Source of the DNA: SHXO01 sp964523885
GTDB lineage: Bacteria > Pseudomonadota > Gammaproteobacteria > Burkholderiales > SHXO01
Length of the DNA: 64,000 nucleotides
Direction of reading: 5' to 3'
Assembly (NCBI GenBank): GCA_964523885.1
Contig: CAZFYX010000004.1
Location: forward strand, 43,490-107,489
Shown: one piece after another, positions 50,809-58,101 of the stretch
How positions within the stretch are numbered: position 1 is the stretch's first letter
How the letters are laid out: each line of letters starts with the position of its first letter
The notes under the pieces: generated by a model
Databases searched by the model: none
Seen by the model: only the letters and a program-made list of their open reading frames with translations
Told to the model about the DNA's origin: nothing
Made by a program: the position numbers and the translations under genes

Positions 50809-51384
50809 TCAGTAGCCGAAGCGGCCCGCAGCGCCGAGCAGGGTGGCAACGCCGAGGACCAGGAAGATCCCGGCCGCAACCGCGTGCACGATCTTCACCG
50901 GCACCCGCCGGGCGATGCGATCGCCGAGGAACACGGCGGGCACGTTGGCCAGCAGGAGCCCGGCGGTCGTCCCGGCGACCACGGGCACGAACGCGTGGTA
51001 CTGCGCGGCCAGGGCGATGGTTGCGATCTGCGTCTTGTCGCCCATCTCGGCGAGGAAGAAGGTGATCAGCGTGGTGGTCAAGACGCCGAAGCGCGCGAGC
51101 TTGGCGTCGCCTTCCTCGAACTTGTCGGGGACCAGCATCCAGGCCGCCATCGCGATGAAGGACATGCCGAGCACCCAGCGCATTGCGATGGGGCCGATGG
51201 CGGTCTGCAGCCAGACACCCAGCGCGCCCGCGAGCGCGTGGTTGACCAGCGTGGCGGCAAGGATACCTGCGACGATCGGCCAGGGTTTGCGGAACTTCGC
51301 GGCGAGGATCAGCGCGAGCAGTTGGGTCTTGTCGCCGATTTCGGCCAGCGCGACGATGCCCAGCGAGACGAGGAAAGCGTCCAA
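50809..51384 (-). CDS. TMEM165/GDT1 family manganese(-calcium) exporter
   Basis: A 191-residue polytopic membrane protein with the two family motifs E-x-G-D-K-T: VALAEIGDKTQLLAL near the N-terminus and FFLAEMGDKTQIATI in the middle, six membrane segments in all. A TTG start at 51384 (read as MDAFLVSLGIVAL) is proposed, because the frame upstream runs into a riboswitch and AGGGA precedes it. A yybP-ykoY riboswitch is directly upstream, so manganese should induce it. Confidence 0.9.
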   Translation of the reverse strand: MDAFLVSLGIVALAEIGDKTQLLALILAAKFRKPWPIVAGILAATLVNHALAGALGVWLQTAIGPIAMRWVLGMSFIAMAAWMLVPDKFEEGDAKLARFGVLTTTLITFFLAEMGDKTQIATIALAAQYHAFVPVVAGTTAGLLLANVPAVFLGDRIARRVPVKIVHAVAAGIFLVLGVATLLGAAGRFGY

Positions 51385-51456
51385 TGCATGGTTCCCTGGC
51401 CGGAGTGGAGACGGATGACCACGCAGTGCCCGCCGGCCAATCGCAGGGCATGCATG

Positions 51457-51557
51457 GTCAAAGGTCTCGCCAGGTGTCGGGACTGCCTGCGCCATGGCCG
51501 GACGGCCAAGTATGTTGACGCAGGCCCCTTCTTCGGTGCGAAGGGCGGCTACTCCCC
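51457..51557 (-). promoter_or_regulatory. yybP-ykoY manganese riboswitch
   Basis: On the minus strand the conserved blocks occur in order: GGGGAGTAGC (51557-51548), GTCAACATACT (51519-51509) and GAGACCTTTGAC (51468-51457). These are the signatures of the yybP-ykoY aptamer, which turns on metal exporters when manganese binds. Between the second and third blocks is a GGCCGTCCGGCC-type helix. A possible -10 TATAGT lies at 51576-51571. The aptamer ends 72 bp before the proposed TTG start. Confidence 0.9.
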
Positions 51558-51605
51558 AATGACCGCGCGACTATAAACGAGCGCCGCGCCGCTGTCGAGG
51601 AAGGG

Positions 51606-52430
51606 TCAGTCCGGGCCGCACGCCTGATCGAGTGTGACGGTGCGCAGGCCCTGCGCCCCGATCGCATCGAGCAGCCGTGGCAGCACGGACAGGCTGCACG
51701 GGGGCGTCCGCCGGCTGCCGGTCGCGATGCCGTCGTGCAGGAGCAGGATGGCGCCCGCTTCCAGGCGGTGTGTGAGACGGACCAGGACACGCGCGGGATT
51801 GCCGTCGATGGTGTCGTAGCCGCGCCGGGTCCAAGAGACCAGCTGCAGGCCCGCATGAGCGAGCACCGGGTCGAGCAGCGGGTTGCGGGCGCCGAAGGGC
51901 GCGCGGAAGAAGCGTGGTGCCTCGCTCGTGATGGATCCAATGGTGTCCTGCGCCTGAGCGATCTCGCGCGTCAGCCTGCGCCACCCGTACCAGCCGAAGC
52001 GGGTCGAGTGGCGTTGCGTATGGTTGCCGACACCGTGGCCGCGTCGGACGATGTCGCGCATGAGGGCAGGGTGGGCCGCTGCGCGGTCCCCGACGACGAA
52101 GAAGGTGGCGCGGCTGCCGCGGGCGTCGAGGAGATCCAGGACTTTCGGCGTGACGACGGGGTCCGGGCCATCGTCGAAGGTCAACGCGACCTCGTTGCGC
52201 GCTGCGCAGGATCGTGGCAGCCGCGTGAGGTTGGGACCGAGCAGCGAGCTGCGCGGGGTGAGCCCGGCACCGAACAGGACGAGGTGGTTGGTTGCGAGCA
52301 CGCCCAGCATTACCGGCCAGGTCGCGGGGGCTGCGATGGCCGTGGCGCCGGCGGCCACGTGGATCGCGGCGGAGAACCGCAGCACCGGCGCAGGGCGCCA
52401 CCCTGCACCGGCACTTCGCGGACTGGTCAC
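51606..52430 (-). CDS. Polysaccharide deacetylase family protein
   Basis: A 274-residue NodB-fold (CE4) protein. Two hydrophobic N-terminal segments (about 18-60) probably anchor it in the membrane. The metal-dependent active site is visible: motif 1 VALTFDDGPD, motif 2 GNHTQRHSTRFG (H-x3-H), motif 3 FFRAPFGARN, and the late LLLHDGIA. It would remove acetyl groups from a cell-envelope or extracellular polysaccharide. It lies 18 bp downstream of the cleavage-enzyme gene on the same strand. Confidence 0.88.
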   Translation of the reverse strand: MTSPRSAGAGWRPAPVLRFSAAIHVAAGATAIAAPATWPVMLGVLATNHLVLFGAGLTPRSSLLGPNLTRLPRSCAARNEVALTFDDGPDPVVTPKVLDLLDARGSRATFFVVGDRAAAHPALMRDIVRRGHGVGNHTQRHSTRFGWYGWRRLTREIAQAQDTIGSITSEAPRFFRAPFGARNPLLDPVLAHAGLQLVSWTRRGYDTIDGNPARVLVRLTHRLEAGAILLLHDGIATGSRRTPPCSLSVLPRLLDAIGAQGLRTVTLDQACGPD

Positions 52431-52448
52431 GCGAGGGCGTTCACGCCG

Positions 52449-53384
52449 TCAGAACGCGACGTTGTTCTTGCCCTTGAGCTTGAGCAGCTGCCGCGCCTCG
52501 TCCGGCGTGGCCACCTCCAGCCCCAGCTCCTCGAGGATGCGGCGGATCTTGGACACCTGGTCCGCGTTGGTCTTGGCCAGCGTGCCCTTGCCGAGCCAGA
52601 GGCTGTCCTCCAGCCCAACGCGCACGTTGCCGCCCATGACCGCCGACTGCGTCGCGACGTACATCTGGTTGCGGCCGCCGCCCAGCACCGACCACAGGTA
52701 CTGGTCGCCGAACAGCCGGTCCGCCGTGCGCTTCATGTGCATCACGTCTTCCGGATGCGGGCCGATGCCGCCGCGGATGCCGAACACCGACTGGATGAAC
52801 AGCGGCGGCTTGACCAGGCCGCGCTCCAGGAAGTGCAAGGCGGTGTACAGGTGGCCGATGTCGTAGCACTCGATCTCGAAGCGCGTGTCGTTGTCGCTGC
52901 AGGATTCGAGGATGTAGGCGATGTCCTTGAACGTGTTCTTGAAGATGCGGTCGTGCGAGCCGTCGAGGTAGGGCAGCTCCCAGTCGTGCTTCCACTCCTT
53001 GTAGCGCGGAATCATCTCGTACAGGCCGAAGTTCATCGAGCCCATGTTGAGCGAGGCGACCTCGGGCTTGAGCTTGAGCGCGGGCTGCAGGCGTTCCTCG
53101 ACCAGCATGGTGGGGGCACCGCCGGTGGTGAGGTTGATGACCACGTCGCCGGCCGCCTTGATCCTGGGCAGGAACTTGCGGAACATCTCCGGATCCTGCG
53201 TGGGCCGGCCATCCCTGGGATCGCGCGCGTGCAGGTGCACGATGGCCGCGCCGGCCTTCGCTGCGCCGATCGCACCCTCGGCGATCTCGTCGGGCGTGAT
53301 CGGCAGGTAGGGCGACATCGTCGGGGTGTGGATCGCGCCCGTCACGGCGCAGGTGATGATGACTTTCTTCTGCGGGGCTGCCAT
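52449..53384 (-). CDS. Beta-keto acid cleavage enzyme (BKACE, DUF849)
   Basis: A 311-residue zinc enzyme that condenses a beta-keto acid with acetyl-CoA and splits it to acetoacetate and a CoA ester. The zinc site motif is IVHLHARDPRDGRPTQD with His50 and His52. CAVTGAIHTPTMSPYLPITP at the N-terminus is the family opening, and INLTTGGAP and SVLGGGRNQM follow. Together with the upstream 3-hydroxyacyl-CoA dehydrogenase-like gene it resembles the dehydrocarnitine branch of carnitine breakdown, but the subfamily was not resolved. Confidence 0.92.
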   Translation of the reverse strand: MAAPQKKVIITCAVTGAIHTPTMSPYLPITPDEIAEGAIGAAKAGAAIVHLHARDPRDGRPTQDPEMFRKFLPRIKAAGDVVINLTTGGAPTMLVEERLQPALKLKPEVASLNMGSMNFGLYEMIPRYKEWKHDWELPYLDGSHDRIFKNTFKDIAYILESCSDNDTRFEIECYDIGHLYTALHFLERGLVKPPLFIQSVFGIRGGIGPHPEDVMHMKRTADRLFGDQYLWSVLGGGRNQMYVATQSAVMGGNVRVGLEDSLWLGKGTLAKTNADQVSKIRRILEELGLEVATPDEARQLLKLKGKNNVAF

Positions 53385-53404
53385 TTGCTGTTGCTCCAAT
53401 GAAA

Positions 53405-53518
53405 AAGCACAACGCGTTGACCGCAGAGGGCGCAGAGGTACGCAGAGGAACAACCAGCGCCCGGACGCCAGGCCCGGTCTTCCTCTGCGTACCTCCGCGT
53501 CCTCTGCGGTGGATGCGG
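53405..53518. repeat. Inverted repeat family B, full copy
   Basis: Left arm about 53418-53448 (GCAGAGGGCGCAGAGGTACG) and right arm about 53480-53512 (CCTCTGCGTACCTCCGCGTC) are near-perfect complements around a 30-base centre. It fills the gap between two operon genes. Confidence 0.8.
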
Positions 53519-53519
53519 T

Positions 53520-54455
53520 TCAGTCCTTCGCTGCCATCGCACGCTTGTGCGCGATCAGCGCCATCAGCCGGCGGTCGCGCCAGGCTTCCCGCGTGCCGTG
53601 CTGGTCCTGGGGCATGATTTTGCGCCTTTCCGCCTCGACCTTGGCGACGACGGCCGGACCCCAGGCCTCGTAGCGGATGTCCTTCATCATGCCGTGCAGC
53701 TTCGGGCCGTAGCGCGCGGCATAGTCCGGGATGCCGCCGGGTGCGTTGAGGTCGATGGTCTCGAACGGCCCCATGAAGGCCCAGCGCAGGCCGAGACCGT
53801 CGCGGATGGTCTTGTCCAGGTCCTCGACGCTGACGTAGTCCTCCTGGACCAGCCGCCAGGCCTCGTTGAGCAGCGCGGCCTGCAGGCGGTTGAGGATGAA
53901 GCCCTCGACCTCGCGCTTGACGGTGATCGGCACCTGGCCGACCTTCTCGTGCAGCGCCCGGGTCCGTGCCACCACTTCGGGGGAGGTGAACGGGGCCGGC
54001 GATATCTCCACGATCGGCACGATATGAGGCGGGTTGACCGGATGCGCCACCAGGCAGCGGTGCTTGCCCTCGAGCCCGTCGGCGAACCGGCTGGTCTCGA
54101 TGGTCGAGGTCGAGCTCGCCAGGATGCAGTCGGGCTTCGCCGCCGCATCCATCTGCGCGTAGACCTCGCGCTTCACTTCCACCCGCTCGGCGGTGTTCTC
54201 CTGCACGTAGTCGACGTCGCGCACGCACTCGGCCAGGCTGGATGCCGTGCGCACCCGCGCCGCCACCGTGTCCGGCGACTCGTCGATCAGGCCGAACTCC
54301 TTGAGTTCGCGCAGCCCGTCGCGGATCAGGCCGACCGCCCTGGGCAGCGCCGCGGCGTCCGCGTCGAACATCACCACGGAATGGCCTGCGCGCGCGAACA
54401 CCGTCGCCCACGCCCGGCCGATGAGACCTGCACCTACGACTCCGATCTTTTCCAT
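53520..54455 (-). CDS. 3-hydroxyacyl-CoA dehydrogenase-like enzyme (lambda-crystallin/carnitine dehydrogenase group)
   Basis: A 311-residue NAD-dependent dehydrogenase. The Rossmann motif IGVVGAGLIGRAWATVFARA starts at residue 4; STSTIETSRFAD and catalytic His in VAHPVNPPHIVPIVEI follow, and GFILNRLQAALLNEAWRLV marks the C-terminal helical domain. The order of motifs fits L-3-hydroxyacyl-CoA, L-gulonate (lambda-crystallin) or carnitine dehydrogenases. Adjacency to BKACE favours oxidation of a 3-hydroxy acid to a beta-keto acid for cleavage (inference). Confidence 0.9.
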   Translation of the reverse strand: MEKIGVVGAGLIGRAWATVFARAGHSVVMFDADAAALPRAVGLIRDGLRELKEFGLIDESPDTVAARVRTASSLAECVRDVDYVQENTAERVEVKREVYAQMDAAAKPDCILASSTSTIETSRFADGLEGKHRCLVAHPVNPPHIVPIVEISPAPFTSPEVVARTRALHEKVGQVPITVKREVEGFILNRLQAALLNEAWRLVQEDYVSVEDLDKTIRDGLGLRWAFMGPFETIDLNAPGGIPDYAARYGPKLHGMMKDIRYEAWGPAVVAKVEAERRKIMPQDQHGTREAWRDRRLMALIAHKRAMAAKD

Positions 54456-54485
54456 TTCTCCCTGCTCCCGTTTGAAGCTACAGCT

Positions 54486-54592
54486 TTCACACAGAGGGCA
54501 CAGAGGGCACAGAGGAACACAGGGGAAAAACCGCCGCTCGCCTCCTTGCAGTCCTCTGCAATCCTCTGTGCCCTCTGTGTCAAATGCGGTTT
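54486..54592. repeat. Inverted repeat family B, full copy
   Basis: CACACAGAGGGCACAGAGGG at about 54487 faces CTCTGTGCCCTCTGTGTCAA at about 54564-54583, separated by a spacer of roughly 55 bases. It fills the gap between the dehydrogenase and the SDR. Confidence 0.8.
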
Positions 54593-54602
54593 CGAAGTAA
54601 AC

Positions 54603-55376
54603 CTATCCCAGCATCTCCACGCCGGCACACACCGAGATCGCCTGCCCGGTGACGTGCCGGCCGGCATCGCTCGCCAGGAACAGGGCCATGTTGGCGATGT
54701 CCTGCGGGCTGACCATCGTCTGCATCGACACGCGGTCGAGCGAGATCTTCTTCTGCGCCTCGAAGCTGATGCCCACCGCCTTCGCCTTGGCGTCGATGAC
54801 GCGGTCGATGCGCTCGCCCTCCACCACCCCGGGCTGGATCGCATTCACGCGGATGTTGTCGATGCCGACCTCCATGGACAGGCTCTTGGTGAACCCTACC
54901 ACGCCCCACTTGGCCGCAGCATAGGGGGTGCGGAACGGAAACCCGAGCCGTCCAGCAGCCGAGGACAAGTTGATGATGCTGCCGCCGCCTGCGGCCTTGA
55001 GCATCGGCACGCCCAGCCGGGTGCAGTAGAACATGCCGTTCAGGTCCACCGCGATGCAGCGCTCCCAATCCGTCACGGCGATGTCCTCCACCTTGCCGGT
55101 CGGGCCGGCGATGCCGGCGTTGTTGACCAGCACGTCGAGCCCGCCCAGGTGCTTCTTCACATCCGCGAACAGCGCATCGACCTGCTTCAGGTCGGATACG
55201 TCGCACATCGTCGCGGTGACCTTCAGCGCGCGCACCGTCTGCTCGATCGCCGCCGGAACCACGTCGCAGATGTGCACCGTGGCGCCCGCGTTGACGAAGG
55301 TCTCGGTCATGACGCGCCCGATGCCCCCGGCACCGGCGGTCACCAGGACCCGTTTACCCTTCAATGCCAGCTCCAT
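54603..55376 (-). CDS. Short-chain dehydrogenase/reductase
   Basis: A 257-residue classical SDR: NAD(P) motif RVLVTAGAGGIGRVMTETF, NNAGIAGPTG, Ser in IINLSSAAGRLG, and YAAAKWG for the catalytic Tyr-x3-Lys. It ends with GQAISVCAGVEMLG. It lies in the minus-strand operon between the fused transporter and the hydroxyacyl-CoA dehydrogenase-like gene, so it probably oxidises or reduces an intermediate of the same pathway. The substrate is not known. Confidence 0.92.
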   Translation of the reverse strand: MELALKGKRVLVTAGAGGIGRVMTETFVNAGATVHICDVVPAAIEQTVRALKVTATMCDVSDLKQVDALFADVKKHLGGLDVLVNNAGIAGPTGKVEDIAVTDWERCIAVDLNGMFYCTRLGVPMLKAAGGGSIINLSSAAGRLGFPFRTPYAAAKWGVVGFTKSLSMEVGIDNIRVNAIQPGVVEGERIDRVIDAKAKAVGISFEAQKKISLDRVSMQTMVSPQDIANMALFLASDAGRHVTGQAISVCAGVEMLG

Positions 55377-55395
55377 CCTTCCTCCAGTAAAAAAG

Positions 55396-55495
55396 ACTCA
55401 CCGCATTCAAGACAGAGGACACAGGGGATCACCGAGGACACCCGGGGCTTTCCTCTGTGTACCTCTGTGTCCTCTGTGTTCAATGCGGTTTCGAA
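55396..55495. repeat. Inverted repeat family B, full copy
   Basis: ACCGCATTCAAGACAGAGGA opens the left arm and TCCTCTGTGTTCAATGCGGT closes the right arm, making a long near-perfect hairpin. It sits directly after the stop codon of the fused transporter gene. Confidence 0.82.
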
Positions 55496-58036
55496 CTACA
55501 ACCACAGAACCTGCCGCCGGAAATCCAGATCCCGCAGCAGCGGCTCCGCCGGCCCGGTGTGCGACACGCGCCCGCGGTCCAGCACGACCGCGCGGTCGGC
55601 GAGCGAGAGCACCGTGTCCAGGTGGTGCTCGATGATCAGGATCGAAATCTCCCTGCGCAACTGCTCCAGCGAACGGTACACCTCCTCGACCATGGCCGGG
55701 CTCAGGCCCTCGAACGGTTCGTCGAGCAGCAGGATCTGCACGTTGCCCACCAGGGCCCGGGCGATGGCGACCATCTGCTGTTCGCCCCCGGAGAGCTGGT
55801 CAGCGCGGGTGTCGAGCTTGGTGCGGATCTGCGGGAAGTAGTCGTAGATGCGCTCGCGGTCCCAGCGCACCCCGGTGCCGCGGCCGCGCGAGAGCGCGCC
55901 CAGGCGCAGGTTCTCCTCCACGCTCAGGCCCGAGAACAGGCGCCGGCCCTGCGGCACCAGGCCGACGCCGAGGCGGGCGATCTGCTCGGGCGAGTGGCCG
56001 GTGACGTCGCGGCCCACCAGCTTCACCGAGCCGCGCGCCGGATGCACGATCCCCATGATGCTCTTGAAGGTGGACGACTTGCCCGCGCCGTTGCGTCCAA
56101 GCAGGGCGACCACCTCGCCGCTGCGCACCTGGAAGCTCACGTCGTGCAGGATGTGGCTCTTGCCATAGAAGCTGTCGATGCCGTCCACCGCCAGCAGGAT
56201 GGGCGCGTCCAGGGCCTCGCGCGATTCGCGCGCCGCGACGTGCGCGGTGCCGCCCCCGATGTACACGCGCTGCACTTCCGGGTGCGAGCGCACCGTCTGC
56301 GCATCGCCCTCGACCAGCACCTTGCCCTCGTTCATCACGGTGATGGTGTCGGCGATGGCGAACACGCGGTCGATGTCGTGCTCGACCAGCAGCACGGCCA
56401 TGTGCTGGGCGAGATCGCGGATGAGCGTCGTGATGCGCTCGCGCTCTGCCGCGGCCAGTCCGACCAGCGGCTCGTCCAGGAGCAGCACGCGCGGCCGCGC
56501 CGCGAGCGCCACGCCGATCTCGACCAGGCGCTGGCCGCCGTATGAGAGGCTCGACACGGGGACTTGCTCCACGCCCTCCAGCCCCAGGAAGCGGACCAGC
56601 TCGCGCGTCTCCTCGTTCACCCCGGAGAGCGACGCGGCCCGGCGCCACGGGCTCAAGCGCACGCTGGAGCGCGCCTGCACGCCCAGGCGCAGGTGCTCCC
56701 ATACCGACAGGGCGGGAAACAGGCTGGTGATCTGGAACGAGCGGGCGAGGCCGTGCGCCATCGCCTGGTCGGGGCGCATGCCGCCGATCGCGACGCCGGC
56801 AAGGCGCACCTCACCGCGGTCGGGCGGGAACATCCCCGACACGAGGTTGAAAACGGTGGTCTTGCCCGCGCCGTTGGGTCCGATCAGTGCGTGCAGCCTG
56901 CGGTCGGCCAGCACCAGGTCGACCCCGTCGACCGCGGTGAAGCCACTGAAGCGCTTGTGCAGCCCGCGCACTTCGAGCAGGGGGCCGTCGGCGCGCGGGT
57001 TTTGCCGCAGGAACGCGGGGGGCTCCTGCCGGGGCTGCGGTGTCACCCGCGCGGCCATCGCGGCCATCGTGGCCTCGCCTGTGGCGAGCCTGCGCCGCAG
57101 CGGCACCAGGATGCGCTCGCCGAGCCCGACCACGCCGAGCGGCGAGAACAGGATGAAGGCCATGAACAGGAGGCCGAACCAGAACTGCCAGGTCGAGGTG
57201 TGCGCCGAGACGATCTCGCGGAACATCAGGTAGAGGAACGCGCCCAGCGGGGGGCCGAGGAAGCTGCCCATGCCGCCGAAGATGGTCATGGCCAGGATTT
57301 CGCCGGAGAAGTTCACGTGCACCAGATCGGCCGACACGAACAGCTTGAGCCACGCGGCGAGGCAGCCGCCCAGCCCCACCACGGTGGCCGAGATGACGAA
57401 GGCGGCGAGCTTGTAGCGCTGCACCGGATAACCGGCGAAGCGCGCGCGCTGCTCGTTCTCGCGGATGGCGACGAGCACCGAGCCGAGCGGCGAGCGCACG
57501 ACCCGCCACATGAGCCATGCGATCACGAAGACGATCACCGCGGTGAGGTAGTAGAAGACGCGCGGATCGTCCAGCGGCAGCCCCGCCACGGGATGCCGCC
57601 GCAATCCGGACAGCCCGTTCTCGCCGCCGGTGAAGTCGGTCCAGCGGAACACGACATAGAACGTGAGCGCGGTGAATGCCAGCGTGAGCAGCGAGAAGTA
57701 GACGCCCCGGCGGCGCAGGGCGAAGAAGCCGATGACCAGACCGAGCGCAGCGGCGAAGAGCAGGCCGGCGGCGAACGGCAGCAGGACGCTGTCGTCGAAC
57801 CAGTGGATCTGTGCGAGCGCGACCCCGTATGCCGCGAGCCCGAAGAACAGCCCGTGCCCGAACGAAAGCAGGCCGGTGTAGCCGAGCAGCAGGTTGTACC
57901 CCAGACCGACCAGGGCGAAGATCGCGACCTCGGTCGCGATGCCCCAGGTGTAGCCGAGCGCGAGCACCAGCCACGGCAGCACGATGAGGCACAGAGCCAG
58001 GAGCACCAGCGGGTGGCGGGGCGCGCGCGGGATCAT
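55496..58036 (-). CDS. Triple-fused ABC transporter LivM-LivG-LivF
   Basis: An 846-residue polypeptide combining three usual subunits. Residues 1-330: LivM permease (GLGYNLLLGYTGLLSFGHGL; SATVVGLGGCLAAWLKLF). Residues 350-600: LivG ATPase with Walker A GPNGAGKTTVFNLV, signature LSYGGQRLVEIGVAL, Walker B RVLLLDEPLVGLA and EHDIDRVF. Residues 615-846: LivF ATPase with GRNGAGKSSTFKSI, LSGGEQQMVAIARAL, ILLLDEPFEGLSP and IIEHHLDTVL. Both ATPases look active. With livH and the binding proteins upstream it completes a Liv-type importer, but the retron interrupts the set. Confidence 0.93.
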   Translation of the reverse strand: MIPRAPRHPLVLLALCLIVLPWLVLALGYTWGIATEVAIFALVGLGYNLLLGYTGLLSFGHGLFFGLAAYGVALAQIHWFDDSVLLPFAAGLLFAAALGLVIGFFALRRRGVYFSLLTLAFTALTFYVVFRWTDFTGGENGLSGLRRHPVAGLPLDDPRVFYYLTAVIVFVIAWLMWRVVRSPLGSVLVAIRENEQRARFAGYPVQRYKLAAFVISATVVGLGGCLAAWLKLFVSADLVHVNFSGEILAMTIFGGMGSFLGPPLGAFLYLMFREIVSAHTSTWQFWFGLLFMAFILFSPLGVVGLGERILVPLRRRLATGEATMAAMAARVTPQPRQEPPAFLRQNPRADGPLLEVRGLHKRFSGFTAVDGVDLVLADRRLHALIGPNGAGKTTVFNLVSGMFPPDRGEVRLAGVAIGGMRPDQAMAHGLARSFQITSLFPALSVWEHLRLGVQARSSVRLSPWRRAASLSGVNEETRELVRFLGLEGVEQVPVSSLSYGGQRLVEIGVALAARPRVLLLDEPLVGLAAAERERITTLIRDLAQHMAVLLVEHDIDRVFAIADTITVMNEGKVLVEGDAQTVRSHPEVQRVYIGGGTAHVAARESREALDAPILLAVDGIDSFYGKSHILHDVSFQVRSGEVVALLGRNGAGKSSTFKSIMGIVHPARGSVKLVGRDVTGHSPEQIARLGVGLVPQGRRLFSGLSVEENLRLGALSRGRGTGVRWDRERIYDYFPQIRTKLDTRADQLSGGEQQMVAIARALVGNVQILLLDEPFEGLSPAMVEEVYRSLEQLRREISILIIEHHLDTVLSLADRAVVLDRGRVSHTGPAEPLLRDLDFRRQVLWL

Positions 58037-58101
58037 TGGATGTGTCCGGAACCCGGGCGCTCAAGGGCTGCCTCGGGGCAACCGCCGATGGCGTGGCGCA
58101 T

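Noticed and set aside
51385..51495. Extended N-terminus of the TMEM165 gene (MAQAVPTPGETFDHACPAIG)
   Set aside because: The DNA matches conserved blocks of the yybP-ykoY riboswitch, so it is untranslated leader; a TTG start downstream fits the family.
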